From: Desmodesmus armatus | Lineage: Eukaryota > Chlorophyta > Chlorophyceae > Sphaeropleales > Scenedesmaceae | Length of the DNA stretch: 64,000 nucleotides | Direction: 5' to 3' | Assembly (NCBI GenBank): GCA_007449985.2 | Contig: VIIQ02000106.1 | Span: 62,001 to 126,000, forward strand | Shown: positions 44,634 to 56,800 of the stretch, piece by piece | How positions within the stretch are numbered: the first letter of the stretch is position 1 | Layout: every line of letters starts with the position of its first letter | Translations under genes and position numbers: made by a program | The notes under the pieces: model-generated | Databases searched by the model: none | Seen by the model: the letters and a program-made list of their open reading frames with translations, nothing else | Told to the model about the DNA's origin: nothing

Positions 44634-46638
44634 TCAGTCGGACTGTGAACCCGAGTAGGATGGTGAAGAATGGCCACTGTACGTGTTGTCCCTGTTGTCA
44701 CTCTCATAGCCATATCTGCCACGGCACAGCGGCGCACTCAAGTTGAGAGCTTCGAACAGATCCTGCATAGCCTCACCATCCGGCTCCATCCTCAAGTGCC
44801 GCAGCTTAGTGAGTGTGCTGAGCCGCAACAGCTCTTGACTCGCCCAGCGGAATGGCTGATAATGAGAAAGCTCGTCGTAGCCAGCTGACAGGATGCGCAG
44901 CTCAAGCCATGACAGCGCCTGCAGGTTTGCCAGCACTGGCAGGAGCCCAGCGCTGCGCACACTCCTAGTCTCCAGCTCCAGCTGTTCAAGACCTGTGAGC
45001 TTGGACAGCAGAGTGATGACACCGAAGTCGTTCAGGGCAGGAGCTGTGAGCTGCAGTGTTGTCAGCTGGGTCAGCTCTGACAGGTGCAGCAGGTCCCGCG
45101 ACGACATGGTGTTCTCCTCCTGATTCCTGTAGTCCATCCTGCTGGCCACGTGCAGCACCAAAGACTGAAGCTTCGGCAGGTGGGCGATGCTCTCACACAG
45201 AGGCACTGTTGACATGAAGACCCCGTTGACGTTGATGCCCACCTGGGCGGCCCTGTCACCGTTGATGTCGACAACCAGCCGGGTCAGCTGAGTCATCTGC
45301 TTGATGGCTGCTACTGCTTGCTCGACCCTTTGGCCTGACAGGCAGCTTGCAGTGGCTGCAGCTACCACACGTAGTTCCTGCAGCTGCGTTGATCCACTGA
45401 GGTCTTGCAGCACGTCAAGTTCTTTGCCGTAGTCATGAACTTCAAGGCGCAGCTCCCTCAGGCAGTCACAGCCACTCACACGCACAGCAGCACCAACTTC
45501 AAGGCAGGTCAGCTGTGCAGGCAGGATGACATCCATCTGTGCGCGGTTGCTCATATACGATCGCCTATCGGAGGCTTGGTTGCGCATCTTGAGGTCTTTC
45601 AGTGCTGTTAGATAGCTGAGGTCCACAAACCTGTCACCAAAGGTCCAGGTGACATCCACAGACTGCAGGCCTGCAGGCAATTGAGGCGCGTTGCGGGGCT
45701 GCAGTGCGTCGCAGGTGAGGTGGGTGAGGCCACGCAGCTTGCCAAACTCTGCTGCCAGCTGGTCTGGGATGCACTCGTTGAGCCCGCCTGTCAGGGTGAG
45801 GCTCTTGAGGGTTGTCAGCTGCCCAAAAGCAGCACAGAAGGCAGGCGACGTGCATGGCGCCCTGTACTGGATGCTGGCGTGCTGCACCTTGAATCTGGCA
45901 AGGGCCAGGAGCGCTGTTGGGCTGATGCGATACTCAGAAGCAAACTCCTCAAGCAGCAGGGGAAGGCTTGCGGGGCTGCCACGCCTGCTGAGCGCACTGC
46001 CAGAACGTGACTTTTGTGCTGAGCTGCCAGGCGCTGGCAGCACAGCGCTTGTTGCTGCAAGAGAGGCCGCAAGCTGAAGGTTGGTGTCCAGCAGCTGCTG
46101 GCACAGCTCGTCAATGTCGTCCAGCTTTTCGTCACGGTGGTGGTACACAGGTGCATATGTGTCATGTTGGATAATCAGGCTGGAAACAAGCCCACCGTAC
46201 TTGACAAGCCAAGCCAAGCAGCGGGCAAAGGCCCAGGGCCTGCATGCCCTGTCCACATCATAGTTTGGGGACACATAGGCAACCACCGTCAACTGCCCTC
46301 TGCACCCGCGCAAAGCCTGGTTGACCTGAGTGTTGACCTGTAGCAGCTTGCAGATAAGGCTGGGCTTGCAGCAGCAATGCTGCACCACCAGTTGAATCAC
46401 CTCCAGGGCCTGGCATGAACACACCAACAGCATCAGAGCAGCAGGATGCGTGACCACAGCTGTGTACTCGACAGAGGGAGCTGTGGGCTGGCATGCAGTT
46501 CAAAAGCAGCAGCAGAAGGCCAAGCACGTGGGGGGGCTCCCGACGCTCGCATGGAAATCAATCTGTAGCTAGTGAAGACAAAGAGTTTCGATGATAACGC
46601 CAACGGCATACCTGCTGCTCACGGAGCTCCATCATCAT
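44634..46638 (-). CDS. Leucine-rich-repeat protein, 600 aa
   Basis: Two exons fit in phase: 46638-46612, encoding only MMMELREQQ, and 46409-44634. An in-frame stop lies two codons before the first of three consecutive ATGs. The first 170 residues are not LRR (VVAYVSPNYDVDRAC, LLLEEFASEYRISP). From about residue 200 irregular LRRs follow: LKSLTLTGGL, LTHLTCDALQ, LRELRLEVHDYG, LQSLVLHVASR, LTTLQLTAPAL, LEQLELETRSV, LSWLELRILSAG and LRHLRMEPDG. The tail is acidic/serine-rich. No F-box is visible, unlike the neighbour. It should be cytosolic or nuclear and bind proteins; no specific role can be given. It starts 718 bp from the divergent F-box gene. Confidence 0.85.
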
Positions 46639-47356
46639 GTGTCAGCTGGCCCAACTCCCCTGAAGGGTGTCGTGTTTTGAGAAGCACTGTGTTGCGCAGG
46701 TGTCAGTACAAGATCAATAAGTCAGCTCAGCTCAGCGACGCTGAGTGAACGTGTGGTAAGCACTGAGCTTGGCGCTTAGTCAAACTTTCTCCTACATCAC
46801 ACTTGGCCGGTTGAACTTCCGCATATAGAATCTACCTTGCTGCGCACGTTGTCAGGAAGGTTAAAAGCATTGGAGCCTGTGCCAGCACCCCCCAATGTCA
46901 AGCCCTTGCCAGACACTTGTGTGCTGGGCTGCCTGTCAGTGATCAGACCAATCAACAAGCCCATCAGCAACGAGCAGACCATCAATGAAGGTGCAGTAGC
47001 ACAGACGTCCGTCTTAGTGGCTTTCTGAGAAGGCAGACAGCACAGCAACACTGGTAAGAGCAGTTGCCTGCAACCTGAGCTGATTGGTTGCTGCAACACA
47101 TTGCAGCAGTGTCATCAGCCATACGTTACATCCCATAAGCACAGAAAATTCGATCTGAAGCGCACACATGTCCATATCGAACCACAGCTGCTGGCCTGAT
47201 CTGCCGCAACAGCAATGCTGCCAGCGCTGACTGCAGTCACTGGGACCCCAAGTGCCAGTGAGCCCTGTGCAGCAACGCAGTCAGCGTTCTGCACTGCTGC
47301 AGCTGCTGACCAACGTGCTCTGTCATGTTGTTCTTCGTTATCGCCGTGCTGTGCAG
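46639..47356. other. Divergent intergenic region with a doubtful small exon
   Basis: This lies between the two divergent LRR genes and must hold both promoters. A minus-strand frame at about 47034-46797 after a CTTCTCAG acceptor encodes a hydrophobic helix (SLMVCSLLMGLLIGLIT) and a Gly-rich stretch, but no start or partner exon is clear. Confidence 0.35.
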
Positions 47357-50300
47357 ATGGAGCCTTGTGAACAGCGCACAGAGCTGCTGCAGCTGCCTCA
47401 TGAGTGCCTGCTCTGCATCCTCCAGAAGCTGCAGGCCGACAGCCGCAGCATCTGCAGCGCAGCGCGGGCACACAGCAAGATGCACCATGCAGCAGTAGCA
47501 GCCCTTTCCAGGCAAGCGGATTCAGATCTAATTTGTTGAATGTCTTGTTGCATGTTATGCTGTTGAAAGGGTGTGGATGGGCTGCATGTTTGCTTCAATC
47601 ACTGGTCACATCCCTTTCCTAGCTGGAGACGGGGGCAAACATCTGCATGCATCTTCTTACAACCTGTGATGTCAGCTACTGGGTCACCGACACACACTGT
47701 ATGACAGGGGCAGAGCTGTGTTATTTCTGTTGCAGGGTGTGTTTGCAGAAGTACAGCCGGAAGAGGTTCAACAGCGTCCTGCTCTACCTGCAGCACCATC
47801 AGCACCACGTCACCAGCCTCGAACTGACAGGCTTGGACCCCGAAAGAATGTGGGTCGAGCTCTTTCTACCCCCCTGTTCTGCAGTGGAGCGCCTTGTGCT
47901 CCGTCAGTGGGCTGTGGAGCTTGGGCCTCGTGAGAGTGCGTTGGCATTACTGGCACAAGCACACAGCCCCAGGGTGGATGACAGCACGGGAGCAGGGCGC
48001 AGTGGCGCTGGCGCAAGCAGCAGCCGTGCCGGTGCACCACAGCTCCATGCAGCTGGCAGCAATGCCGGCAGCAGTCTGCAGGACGTGCTGGGCGCGCATA
48101 CTGGCAGCAGTGCTGGCATAGCATGGCCTGGGCTTGATTGCACCATTGATGGCAGCAGCTTGTATGAGGTCCTAGAGGCGGCCTGCAGCAATCAGGGGCT
48201 GCTGCTCGGCATGCCAGCACTGACAGAGCTGCAGCTGCTCAACTGCTGCTCGACTGGCATTGCTGAGGAGTTGGCAGCAGCAGCAGCGGCAGGGGTGTTG
48301 CCGGGGTTGACTAATCTGGAGCACCTGGTCGCTACATGGAAGGATGGGGACACCCCTGATGCACTGCTTACAGGTGGGTCAGTGGGTTGGGGGTGGTGTT
48401 AGGTATGTTGTGTAAACAGGCTCATCTGGGATATTTTTGCAGAGAGGGCTTGGTGGGTCTTGTGTCTGGCGCTGCTTTCCCCCATTCCAGCTATCACCTC
48501 TGTGAGACCGATATGTTGGTCCAGCCTACATAGAGCCAGCAGCAGCAGGGGCAGAAGTGTCGCTGCCGTACGTCCACCTCCTGTCAACACTGTTTGATGG
48601 GATCCAGGAAGTTGAAAAGCTTGGCCCCGCTTCTTTTCAACACCCACCTGGACATTCACTGCTATGACCTGTACGGCCCGTCTCGCCCTGCACCTCATGA
48701 CACACACGCAGGCAACGCGCTGTCCCACCTTGTGAAGCTGACCCATCTCACCCTCAGCGGGCCTGATTATGAACCTGACACTCCCGCAGCTGAGCCTGTG
48801 GCGCTGCCCCACCTGCACCACCTGACAGCACTCTTTGTTCACAGCCCTGCCCCTCCCACCAAAGTACCCCCTCATCAACAAATGCCCTGAAGCCCCCTGC
48901 CCCTTGTCACCTGTCCCTGCCCCCCCCCCCCTCTCCCTAACTCCCCCCCTCCCCACACACACACTCACACAGGTAATGCGCTGTCCCACCTTGTGAAGTT
49001 GACCCACCTGACCCTGCGCGGGCCTGATTATGAGCCTGACACTCCCCCGTCTGAGCCTGTGGCGCTGCCCCTCCTGCACCACCTGACAGCACTGCGTGAA
49101 CTCAATGTGGAGGTTGAGATGTTCAAAGCCTTCACAGCAGCAGCAATGTCTGGCTTGCAGCACCTGACTCTGCTCAACTTGGGCTCAGGTGCGTAGGGCT
49201 TGGGTGTATGGCTTTTGAATAACGCACGTAGCGCCTTGCTTATGTTGTGGATGCAGTGGCATTCCCGGCATCAACAATTGGCCGTCATGCGGCACCGCCT
49301 TTCTTGCAGGGATTGCTTGCCAGGTCCATCGCCGCTCCCTTCTGACCAGGGCCGGTCGCTGCACTGTGAGCAGGTGCATGGGACACATGTTGTCACTCGA
49401 ACAAGTCACAGCATGAAGCATGACACCGCACAATGAACAGCTTACAGATAACCGTACGGTGTTGTGTGCTGCAGGCGGGGGAGAGTATGAAGTGACCATC
49501 GAGCCGGCAGCTCTTGCTGAAGTCCCCAACCTGCAGCACCTTGTGCTTCGGGACATAGCAGTGGCGCCAGAAGGACAGGCAGGCGTGGTGCAATTCTTCT
49601 CACACCTGGGGGGCTTGCACGAGCTCACGCACCTGCAGCTCAACAGAACCCCCATGTCAAACACCCGACAGGCACCTGCAGCTGCGTTTGGGGCCCTGAC
49701 AGCAAGCAGCAAGCTGGAGAGCCTTGAACTGAGGAAGGTGCCTCTGCCAGGCGGGGCTTGGCAGCACATGTTCAAGGTGTGTGGGGTGTTGGGTGGGTTG
49801 CAGGGCGGCACCGTGTCTTTAGCAAGTACTGACCTGACAAGGCTGCAGCAAAGTGTAGGGGGTGGGGTGGAGGGTAGGGCTTGGGCAGGACACACATGCA
49901 GCTTGCAATCTTTCCTCAAGAACATCTGGGAGGCACCTGCAGCTGCGTTTACGGCCCTGACAGCAAGCAGCAAGCTTGAGAGCCACGAGCTGAAGAGGGT
50001 AGCTCCACCAGGCACTTGCAAGTGGTGAGTGGGGTGCAGGCCGGCACAAACAAGGCTGGAATGAAGTGTAGATGTGGGGTGCTGGGGCACGACCAGTGCA
50101 GCCTATGCAATGCAAGTGCAACTCGTACTGCATCAGATAGTATCTGACATGCATGATGCACAACATGCTTATCCAAGCTGAGGACTGTGCTGGCGCCTCA
50201 CAGCTCAGGCTGTGTGCACAACCTGTCCTTTGCTTCTGTGTGATGCAGAATGGGCAGGTACGGTCAGCCCTCCGCTCACTGGCCATAACAAGCTGTGGAG

Positions 50301-52025
50301 GCATTACGAGCATTTTGAAGGATGACGTGGCCTCTCTGGTAGCCAGCTGCAGCAACCTGCAGCGCTTGGATCTCCTCAAAAGAGCTTCAATCGGGGGCGT
50401 GTTGTGGCCGAAGGGGCTGCTGCCGTTGATCGGCGTCGCACAGTCTCTGACGCACCTCTCCGTCAGCGATGTTTACGATGAAGATGTGATTGAGAGCTTG
50501 GTGCATCTGCGGCGCTTGCGTGTTCTCAACATTGCGAAGCCTAGCTACGTGACCGACATGGGTCTGTTGCAGCTGACAAAGCTGCGGGAGGTGACGTGGT
50601 TGAAGATTCACAGGACAGACCGCACTCCCTCTCTCGCTCCCGTGAACACAGAGCTGGTGTTTATGAACGCGGTTAGTGGGGTGCTGACTTGACTAGTTTG
50701 TGTCAAGCTCTGACTTTTGCGACAGGCAGCTGTCATGTTTCCTGGAGCGCGTCTGTCTTGGGTAGGCAGACGTCAGCGTGGCCTAGTGTGCTGCTTGGGG
50801 GCTGACCAAACAGCAAGGTGGCAAGGTATGTTTCTTTATGTGTCGTGTGTGTTTGGGGGGGGGGGGATGAAGTGTGGAGTGATGTTCATGCTGCCAACAG
50901 GGTGCCTGAGTAGTTGCGACATGTGGCTAGTAATTGGTACCCCGTACTCAGCCTGCTCTCCTTGCCCTCCTTTGTCGTCACAGGACGTCACAGAAACCGC
51001 ATGTTGGGCCCAGGTGCTCGCTCATCGAAAGGCTGATGAGGATCCAGTCACAATGACTGTGGCCCGAGGGTTACAACACGTTGCTAATGGTCAATACCTC
51101 AAGCACTCAGCCTGCTCTCGTCACCCTCCTGTTCGTTGTCACAGGACGTCATGTCAGCAAACACGTGTGGGCCCAGGTGCTCACTCACTGTAGGGCCAGT
51201 GAGGACCCACAATCACAATGGGCAGTGATGCAGCGCTTTGCCAGAGGGTAGCACTCATCCTCCTGTCCCTCCCCTCCTGTTTCCCTTGTCGTCACAGGAC
51301 GTCACATCAGAAACCGCGTGTTGGGCCCAGGTGCTCGCTCACTGTAAGGCTAGTGGGGACCCAGCCACAAAGGCGGTAGCCTGGCAGGTAGCTGCCTCAC
51401 GCGCTCAGCTGCGTGAGCTGCAGCAGCAGCTGGACAGTCAACAGCAGGAGTGCAGCTGGCTGCGGCAGGAGGTCTCCAACCTGCAGGTAAGGCATGGGTT
51501 ACCTCGCAACATTGTTGTACGCAACAGCATCATTGTTATCTTGTGCTCCGGCAGGTTTGTTGTGCATGGAACAGCATTGTAGACTCTGCTTGCACCACCT
51601 GACCACCCAGTGACCTACTTGTGTGAGCAAAGCTGCCAATTACATGGCCCCCACGACCTGCATGCTGCCCAGTCTCTTTGTGCTGGTCACAGGGACGTGC
51701 ACACGGTGAATACAAGCAGCTATGCGGCAATGCAGCAAAACCTGCACAGAACTTGGCGCCATTGTTGCGTGCATAACCCCATTATACAACAGCTCCAACT
51801 GGCTTTGCCCACTTTCAAGCCACTTATCACATGATGTGGTAATCCTAGCAATTTTACGTGCCATTTCACCGTCTTCATCCCCTGCAGGAGCAGCTGGTGC
51901 AAAGCAACACCGCGGCGCAAGAACATGCACATCAGACGACTGCCATGCAGGCACAGCTGGATGCTTTGCAGCAGCAGATCAGGCTGCTGATGGGTAGCAC
52001 ACCAACTCAGCAGCCTGCTGGCTAG
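47357..52025 (+). CDS. F-box/LRR protein with C-terminal coiled coil, 686 aa
   Basis: The model joins 47357-47511, 47736-48373, 48973-49188, 49475-49776, 50249-50671, 51298-51486 and 51888-52025; all phases agree. The first exon holds an F-box (LPHECLLCILQKLQ, SICSAARAHSKMHH). Intron 1 starts with GC (CCAG/GCAAGC), a minor but known donor class. LRRs follow: VTSLELTGLD, VERLVLRQWAV, LTELQLLNCCS, LTHLTLRGPDY, LQHLVLRDIAV, LTHLQLNRTPM, LQRLDLLKRAS, LTHLSVSDVYD and LRVLNIAKPSY. The last two exons encode a Gln/Leu heptad region (LRELQQQLDSQQQE; AQLDALQQQIRLL). The likely role is substrate receptor of an SCF ubiquitin ligase. An additional exon between 48491 and 48700 cannot be excluded. Several introns hold partial exon copies. 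Confidence 0.8.
48710..48835 (+). pseudogene. Partial upstream copy of an LRR exon
   Basis: Sequence coding NALSHLVKLTHLTLSGPDYE and on to HLHHLTAL duplicates the first two thirds of the exon at 48973, about 260 bp upstream and with its own CAG acceptor. It lacks the rest of the exon and a usable donor. Confidence 0.75.
49930..50025 (+). pseudogene. Partial downstream copy of an LRR exon
   Basis: APAAAFTALTASSKLES-coding sequence repeats the 3' part of exon 49475-49776 (APAAAFGALTASSKLESLEL) about 250 bp downstream, inside the next intron. Confidence 0.75.
50984..51360 (+). repeat. Three tandem copies of the penultimate LRR-gene exon start
   Basis: The segment (G/C)TCACAGGACGTCA, ACC/AAC, GGGCCCAGGTGCTCRCTC recurs at about 50984, 51145 and 51298, each behind a pyrimidine-rich acceptor. 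Only the third continues into the coiled-coil coding region with a proper donor; the second is frame-shifted. Confidence 0.8.
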
Positions 52026-54129
52026 AATTCCTGTGACTGAGAGGCAGCAAGCAGAGTGTGAGCAGGACAGATTGTGGGAGGCTGTCACATCTGGAAGCTT
52101 TGTGTATGAGAGGCAGCTGAAGGTGCCTGCCAAATGGTTGTTGGAGGCGTTGGACAGGTCACCAACTGTTTTGGGAGGGAAGTTGTTGCTGCTTCTGGAA
52201 GTCAGTCCATGTTCATTATTGTTGCTGACGCCCCAAGAGGCCCAGCCGACCCAATGCAAGCCCCAGGACCCAATCCATGCCCTTCCCTTGTGACTGCAGG
52301 CAGCCCATACACCTGAATGAAGGTGTTGGGCACAGCCCAACCACCTGCGGCAAACAAGCTGTAAAAGCATGCAACATGTACAAGGCATCAAGCAGATGCG
52401 CGGCCCAGCACACACATGCACAAGCTGACGCAGACAAGCACGCCGTGAAAGAGCTGACATAACAATGCAGGCATGACTAGCTGACCCAACCAAAGCTGGC
52501 CGCCAGTGACTTGCATCACTGTACCTGCCCCGTTAACAAACACAAAAACCGAGCACAACAGAAGACATGCAGGGCAGTCAACAATCTGGCAAGGCTGGCA
52601 AAACACAGTGAACTCCCAACAAATCACCGTTCACCCGCAAAAAGGGGTGGTCAGGGGCCAGCTGGGGTTCGGTCAGTCAGTCAGTGTTCGTGGGGTTCAT
52701 TATATGTTGTGTTACATGGGGCCTGTTGGTTCAGGCCATAAGCTGCCGACCAATGGCAACAGGGGCCACCAATCCATCATCCCCCAAAAGTAACAAAGTG
52801 CCACCTTTTGACCGGAGAGGGGGGGGACCAAGACGGTGGAGCCACACGCAACACAACAAGTCCTGCAGCAACTCCCAGAAACTCGCCACTGGCTGCCACT
52901 TCACAGCCTTCAGAGTAGCGGCGGCAAGCTGCTTGAAGAAAAAGAAGAAGAAGGGGTTACAGGGTGACTCATGCAGCTACGCTGCTACGACACCCAGCAT
53001 AGGAAGGGAACCAAGGAGGATTTTTACCCCCTGAAGAGAGTAGCAGCGGCAAGCTGCTGCGCTGCTGCTGCTCAAGAAGAAGATGATGAAGGGGTCACAG
53101 GGCGACACACGCAGCTACGCTGCAACGACACCCAGCATCGGAAGGGAACCAAAGTCCTTTGCAAGACCTACAAGGACGGGAACGGACAGCATGGAAAGGA
53201 GAGTACACGCCACCACAGGCGTCTGCAGAGGAGACTGTCTGAAAGGAGGAGACCACAGGCAAGGCTTTAACCCCACAAAGCCAGCCACACAGACAAGAGG
53301 GCTTCCACCAGTACCAAGCCAAACACACACACCCATGCCCCCAGGGCGACCTGCTGCTCAAGCTGCGTGTGCGCCTGCCGGTGCTGCAGAAATTGGCGCA
53401 CTCACTCACTCATTGTTCGTTACAATGGAATCCCAAAAGACCCAGCCCACACCATGTAAGCTCAGGGACCCAAACTATGTCCCTCCAATGCAACTCAAGG
53501 CGCCACCTCCTTCACAAGAGCAACAACCACCTGCAACACACAAGGTTAGACAACATGCCGCATGTTTGGCAAACATGTACAAGGCATAAAGCTCCACTCA
53601 CTCACTCATTGTTCGTTACATTGAGATCCCCGAAAGACCCAGCCCACACCATGTAAGCTCAGGGACCCAAACCATGTCCCTCCAATGCAACTTGAGGCGC
53701 CACCTCCTTCTAAGCTGGCACATGCATCACTGCCCCCGCCCCGTCGGGGTCAGTCAGTGTTCGTTACAAAGAGGCCTCAGGTCCTTGAAGGACCCAGCCA
53801 ACCCGATGCAAGCCCCGGGACCCAATCCATGTCCCGCCCTTGTAACTCAAGGCGCCACCGATCCTACTCAAGACAGCCCAACCACCTGTGGCACACAAGC
53901 TGTGTTAGCATGAAACACGCACAAGGCATAAAGCGAACGGATGCGCGGCCAAGAACGCACATGCACATGCTGACGCAGACAAGCAGGCAGTGAAAAGAGC
54001 TGACATGGCAATGCAAGCATGACTAGCTGACCCAACCTAAGCTGGCACATGCATCACTGCCCCCGCCCCGTCGGCTAACAGGGAAAAGCAACCAGAAACA
54101 CCAAGCACAACAGGAGACATGCAAGGCAG
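52026..54129. repeat. Repeat-rich flank of the LINE cluster
   Basis: Older, diverged copies of the LINE 3'-end repeat lie at 52210-52690 and 53590-53900, the first ending in (TCAG)n. Between them, 52920-53035 and 53040-53160 are two copies of a ~120-bp block (GCAGCTACGCTGC and GACACCCAGCAT landmarks). No host gene is visible. Confidence 0.6.
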
Positions 54130-56290
54130 TCAACCATCAGGCAAGGCTGGAGAAGCACACTGAAATCCCAACAGATCACTGTTCACCCGCAAAAAAGGGT
54201 GGTCAGGGGCCAGCTGGGGGAACCAAGACGCTGGAGCCACACGCAACACAACAAAATCCTGCAACAACTCCCAAAAGCGTGCTACTGCCTGCCGCTTCAC
54301 TTCCTCCAGTTTAGCAGCGGCTTGCTGCTGCCGCTGCTGCTGCTCAAGCTGCGTGAGCGCCTGCCGGCGCTGCTGGACCTGCTCCTGATGCTGCTGCTGC
54401 AAGTCGGAGAGGGCTGCAGGCTGCAGGAGGTCAGTGATGAGCTGCTGATCATCGGGGACTGCTGGTAGCTGCTGCTGCGCTGCGTCTACCGCTGCTCGAT
54501 GCTGCTGCATACCCGCAAAGTTGGCTGCCTTCCGACCCATGTCCATAGCATTGATGGCTGCAAGGCACACCACACGCCACACACCCTTGTGCAGGGGGCG
54601 TGCACCCGGGATCCCATTGGCCCCGGGACACAACATACACAAGACATGATGGGGCTCAAGGGGCCCAGGGAACCAACCTGATATGTGCTGTTGTAGCTGG
54701 GCCACAACGGCTTGGGCAACAGAACACCCCCAGTAGTGGTGGCGCCTGCCAGGCTGACCACCGCTCACTGGGCCACACACACACTCACGATCAAGCATAT
54801 GCATGCGCTCTGCTGTTGCCAGGCCATTGAGAGCCAACCGCCAAGAAACTTCCTTATAGTGGTTGTCCCACCGCAGCTTCCAGAGTTGGCGCTGTGCTGC
54901 AGCAACCGACTTACAACAGGCGTCCACACTATCCAGGTCGCCTCGCACCACCACAGGGGCAACAGAATCAACAAAGTCCCAACGATACTGCGCACGCAGG
55001 TCTGCCAAGGGCCGTAGCTGCAGGGCAGTGGCCTTGCGCACAGACAACGCCGAGATGGGAACAGTGGTGGCGCCGAGGCGCCACCCCCAACCAGACACCA
55101 GGCCGCACTCCACTTGCAGCTCGCGCTGCGTGACAGCACGCGAAAAGCTAGCTGGCGACAAGCCATCGGTCTCCAAAAACACTTCGAGCGCCCCATGAAC
55201 CACCGGGGTCGCTGCCTCAGCAGCGTTCCGCCAGCCAAGAGGCAGAGCAGACAAAACGCCCTCTAAGCCAGCCAGCTCACTATCGGCATCAGCCCACGGG
55301 CCCCGGTACGGGTCCCGTGCTGCCAACGGGGTGATCGTGCGCACAGCGCGCACCGCATCCCCGATCGTCAACAGAGCATGACGGACAAAACATCCTCCAT
55401 TCATAGCCCACCGTCCTGAAGCTGATCAATCACGGCCTCGCGGCACAATCTGCAACCCCCTGGGCCCTACGGTTGTAGCAGGTGCCGGGGCACGGGCAAA
55501 CAAGTTGCCCCACAGGGGGCATCAGCACACCATGAACCAGGCGGCAACACGGCCCCACCGAGGGGGGGCGCCAGCAACGCAGGGGAAGCTGGCACCCCCA
55601 CTACCTGCCCCGGCCCAAGAGCCTGAAGGCCAGTCAACATACGGCGCATGGCTGCTGGAGCCCGCTGGACAGTTGGGTGGTCCAGCCAAGACAATGGGCC
55701 ACACGACATGTCAAGCGAGCGCAAGATGGCTCGCCCAAGAAGAATCCACCTGTCCTGAGCAGCTAACCCCCAACTCCCAGGCTACCTCCTTGCTCATGCC
55801 TTGCCACTTACTCCCACTAGCTCCCAGCTTGCTTGTTTTTTTGGCCTTCCAAGTCATTTCAAAGCAGCTCCTGACTTCCACCAGAATCCCCCAGTGTTCT
55901 CCACCTGAACTCTGCTGTGTCGGCAGGGGCGCTCACAAACCTAGCACCCCACCAGGCATGCCGCGCAAGGATGTGCTCCTTCCACGGCATGGCCCCAAAC
56001 CCGCCTAGAGCTGGTTTGCCCACCAGCAACTGTGCGGACACACCACAGAAAAGACGGCCCCCCTCTCCAGGGGCAACGCCACGGTCAACAAGGCATGCCA
56101 CCCCCGCAGAGAGCTGCTGGCACTCTGCTGCAGATGGCACGTCAGAAAACTCTGCTGCATACAACAACTTTAAGACCCCATAGGCTGCACTCCCCAGCCC
56201 CCGCCCAAACGCAGACAAGTGTTTCAGGCGAGATTGCCGCCGAAGGGCAGCCAACACGTTGGCACTCACTCACTCATTGTTCGTTACATT
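54130..56290 (-). mobile_element. Non-LTR retrotransposon (LINE) remnant, 3' half
   Basis: Reading right to left, the frame 56269-55859 carries the region after the reverse-transcriptase core with ACLVDRGVAPGEGG, GGFGAMPWKEHI and ARHAWWGARF, motifs I recall from volvocine LINEs. A frame change leads to 55724-55467 (SLDMSCGPLSWLDH, MRRMLTGLQALGPG). Another leads to the 424-codon frame 55404-54130, with a CxCG...HHYWGC zinc-knuckle-like motif of LINE C-termini, followed by a Gln-rich coiled coil and DFVVLRVAPASWFPQ. The catalytic RT domain and endonuclease are absent and the frame is broken at least twice, so this is a dead copy. Confidence 0.75.
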
Positions 56291-56800
56291 GAGATCCCCG
56301 AAAGACCCAGCCCACACCATGTAAGCTCAGGGACCCAAACCATGTCCCTTCAATGCAACTCAAGGCGCCACCTCCTTCTCAAGAGCAGCGAACCACCTGC
56401 AACACACAAGGTTAGACAACATGCAAACATGTACAAGGCATAAAGCGCCTTAATGCGCGGCCATTGAAGCACATGGGGCCTGCTGAGCAACCAAGCATGC
56501 AGTGACACGCTGTCCCAACAAGCGAACAACCATGGCAAGCAAGGCACCTGCTCCCGGTGCTGCTGCTGGGGGAACAGAAAAGTTCAAAACACGAGCGTGG
56601 GAACAAGAGACCAGCACGTGGCACAGACACCCGCACTGGCCGAACCACTGCAACTGTGCACTGCTGCTCCACACTGCTGCTGTTGATGCTGCCACGCCTT
56701 CCTCCAGCTCCAGCACCAGCTCCAGCGCTGCAAAAAGCAGAAGCCCCCTCTGGCAAACTACCAGCGTGACTCGCAAATCTCTTACTGGCCCTATCCCGTT
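56260..56800. repeat. Segmental duplication block B, copy 1
   Basis: This ~540-bp block, starting in (ACTC)n and TTGTTCGTTACATTGAGATC, is repeated almost identically at 59395-59935, the second copy having a small insertion near 59797. Confidence 0.85.

Noticed and set aside
48491..48700. Extra exon in the F-box/LRR gene (YIEPAAAGAEVSLP)
   Set aside because: No donor in a compatible phase was found, and direct joining of 48373 to 48973 keeps the frame; left as a possibility only.
48399..49163. 254-codon minus-strand frame
   Set aside because: It is the antisense of the duplicated LRR exons and the pyrimidine runs between them.
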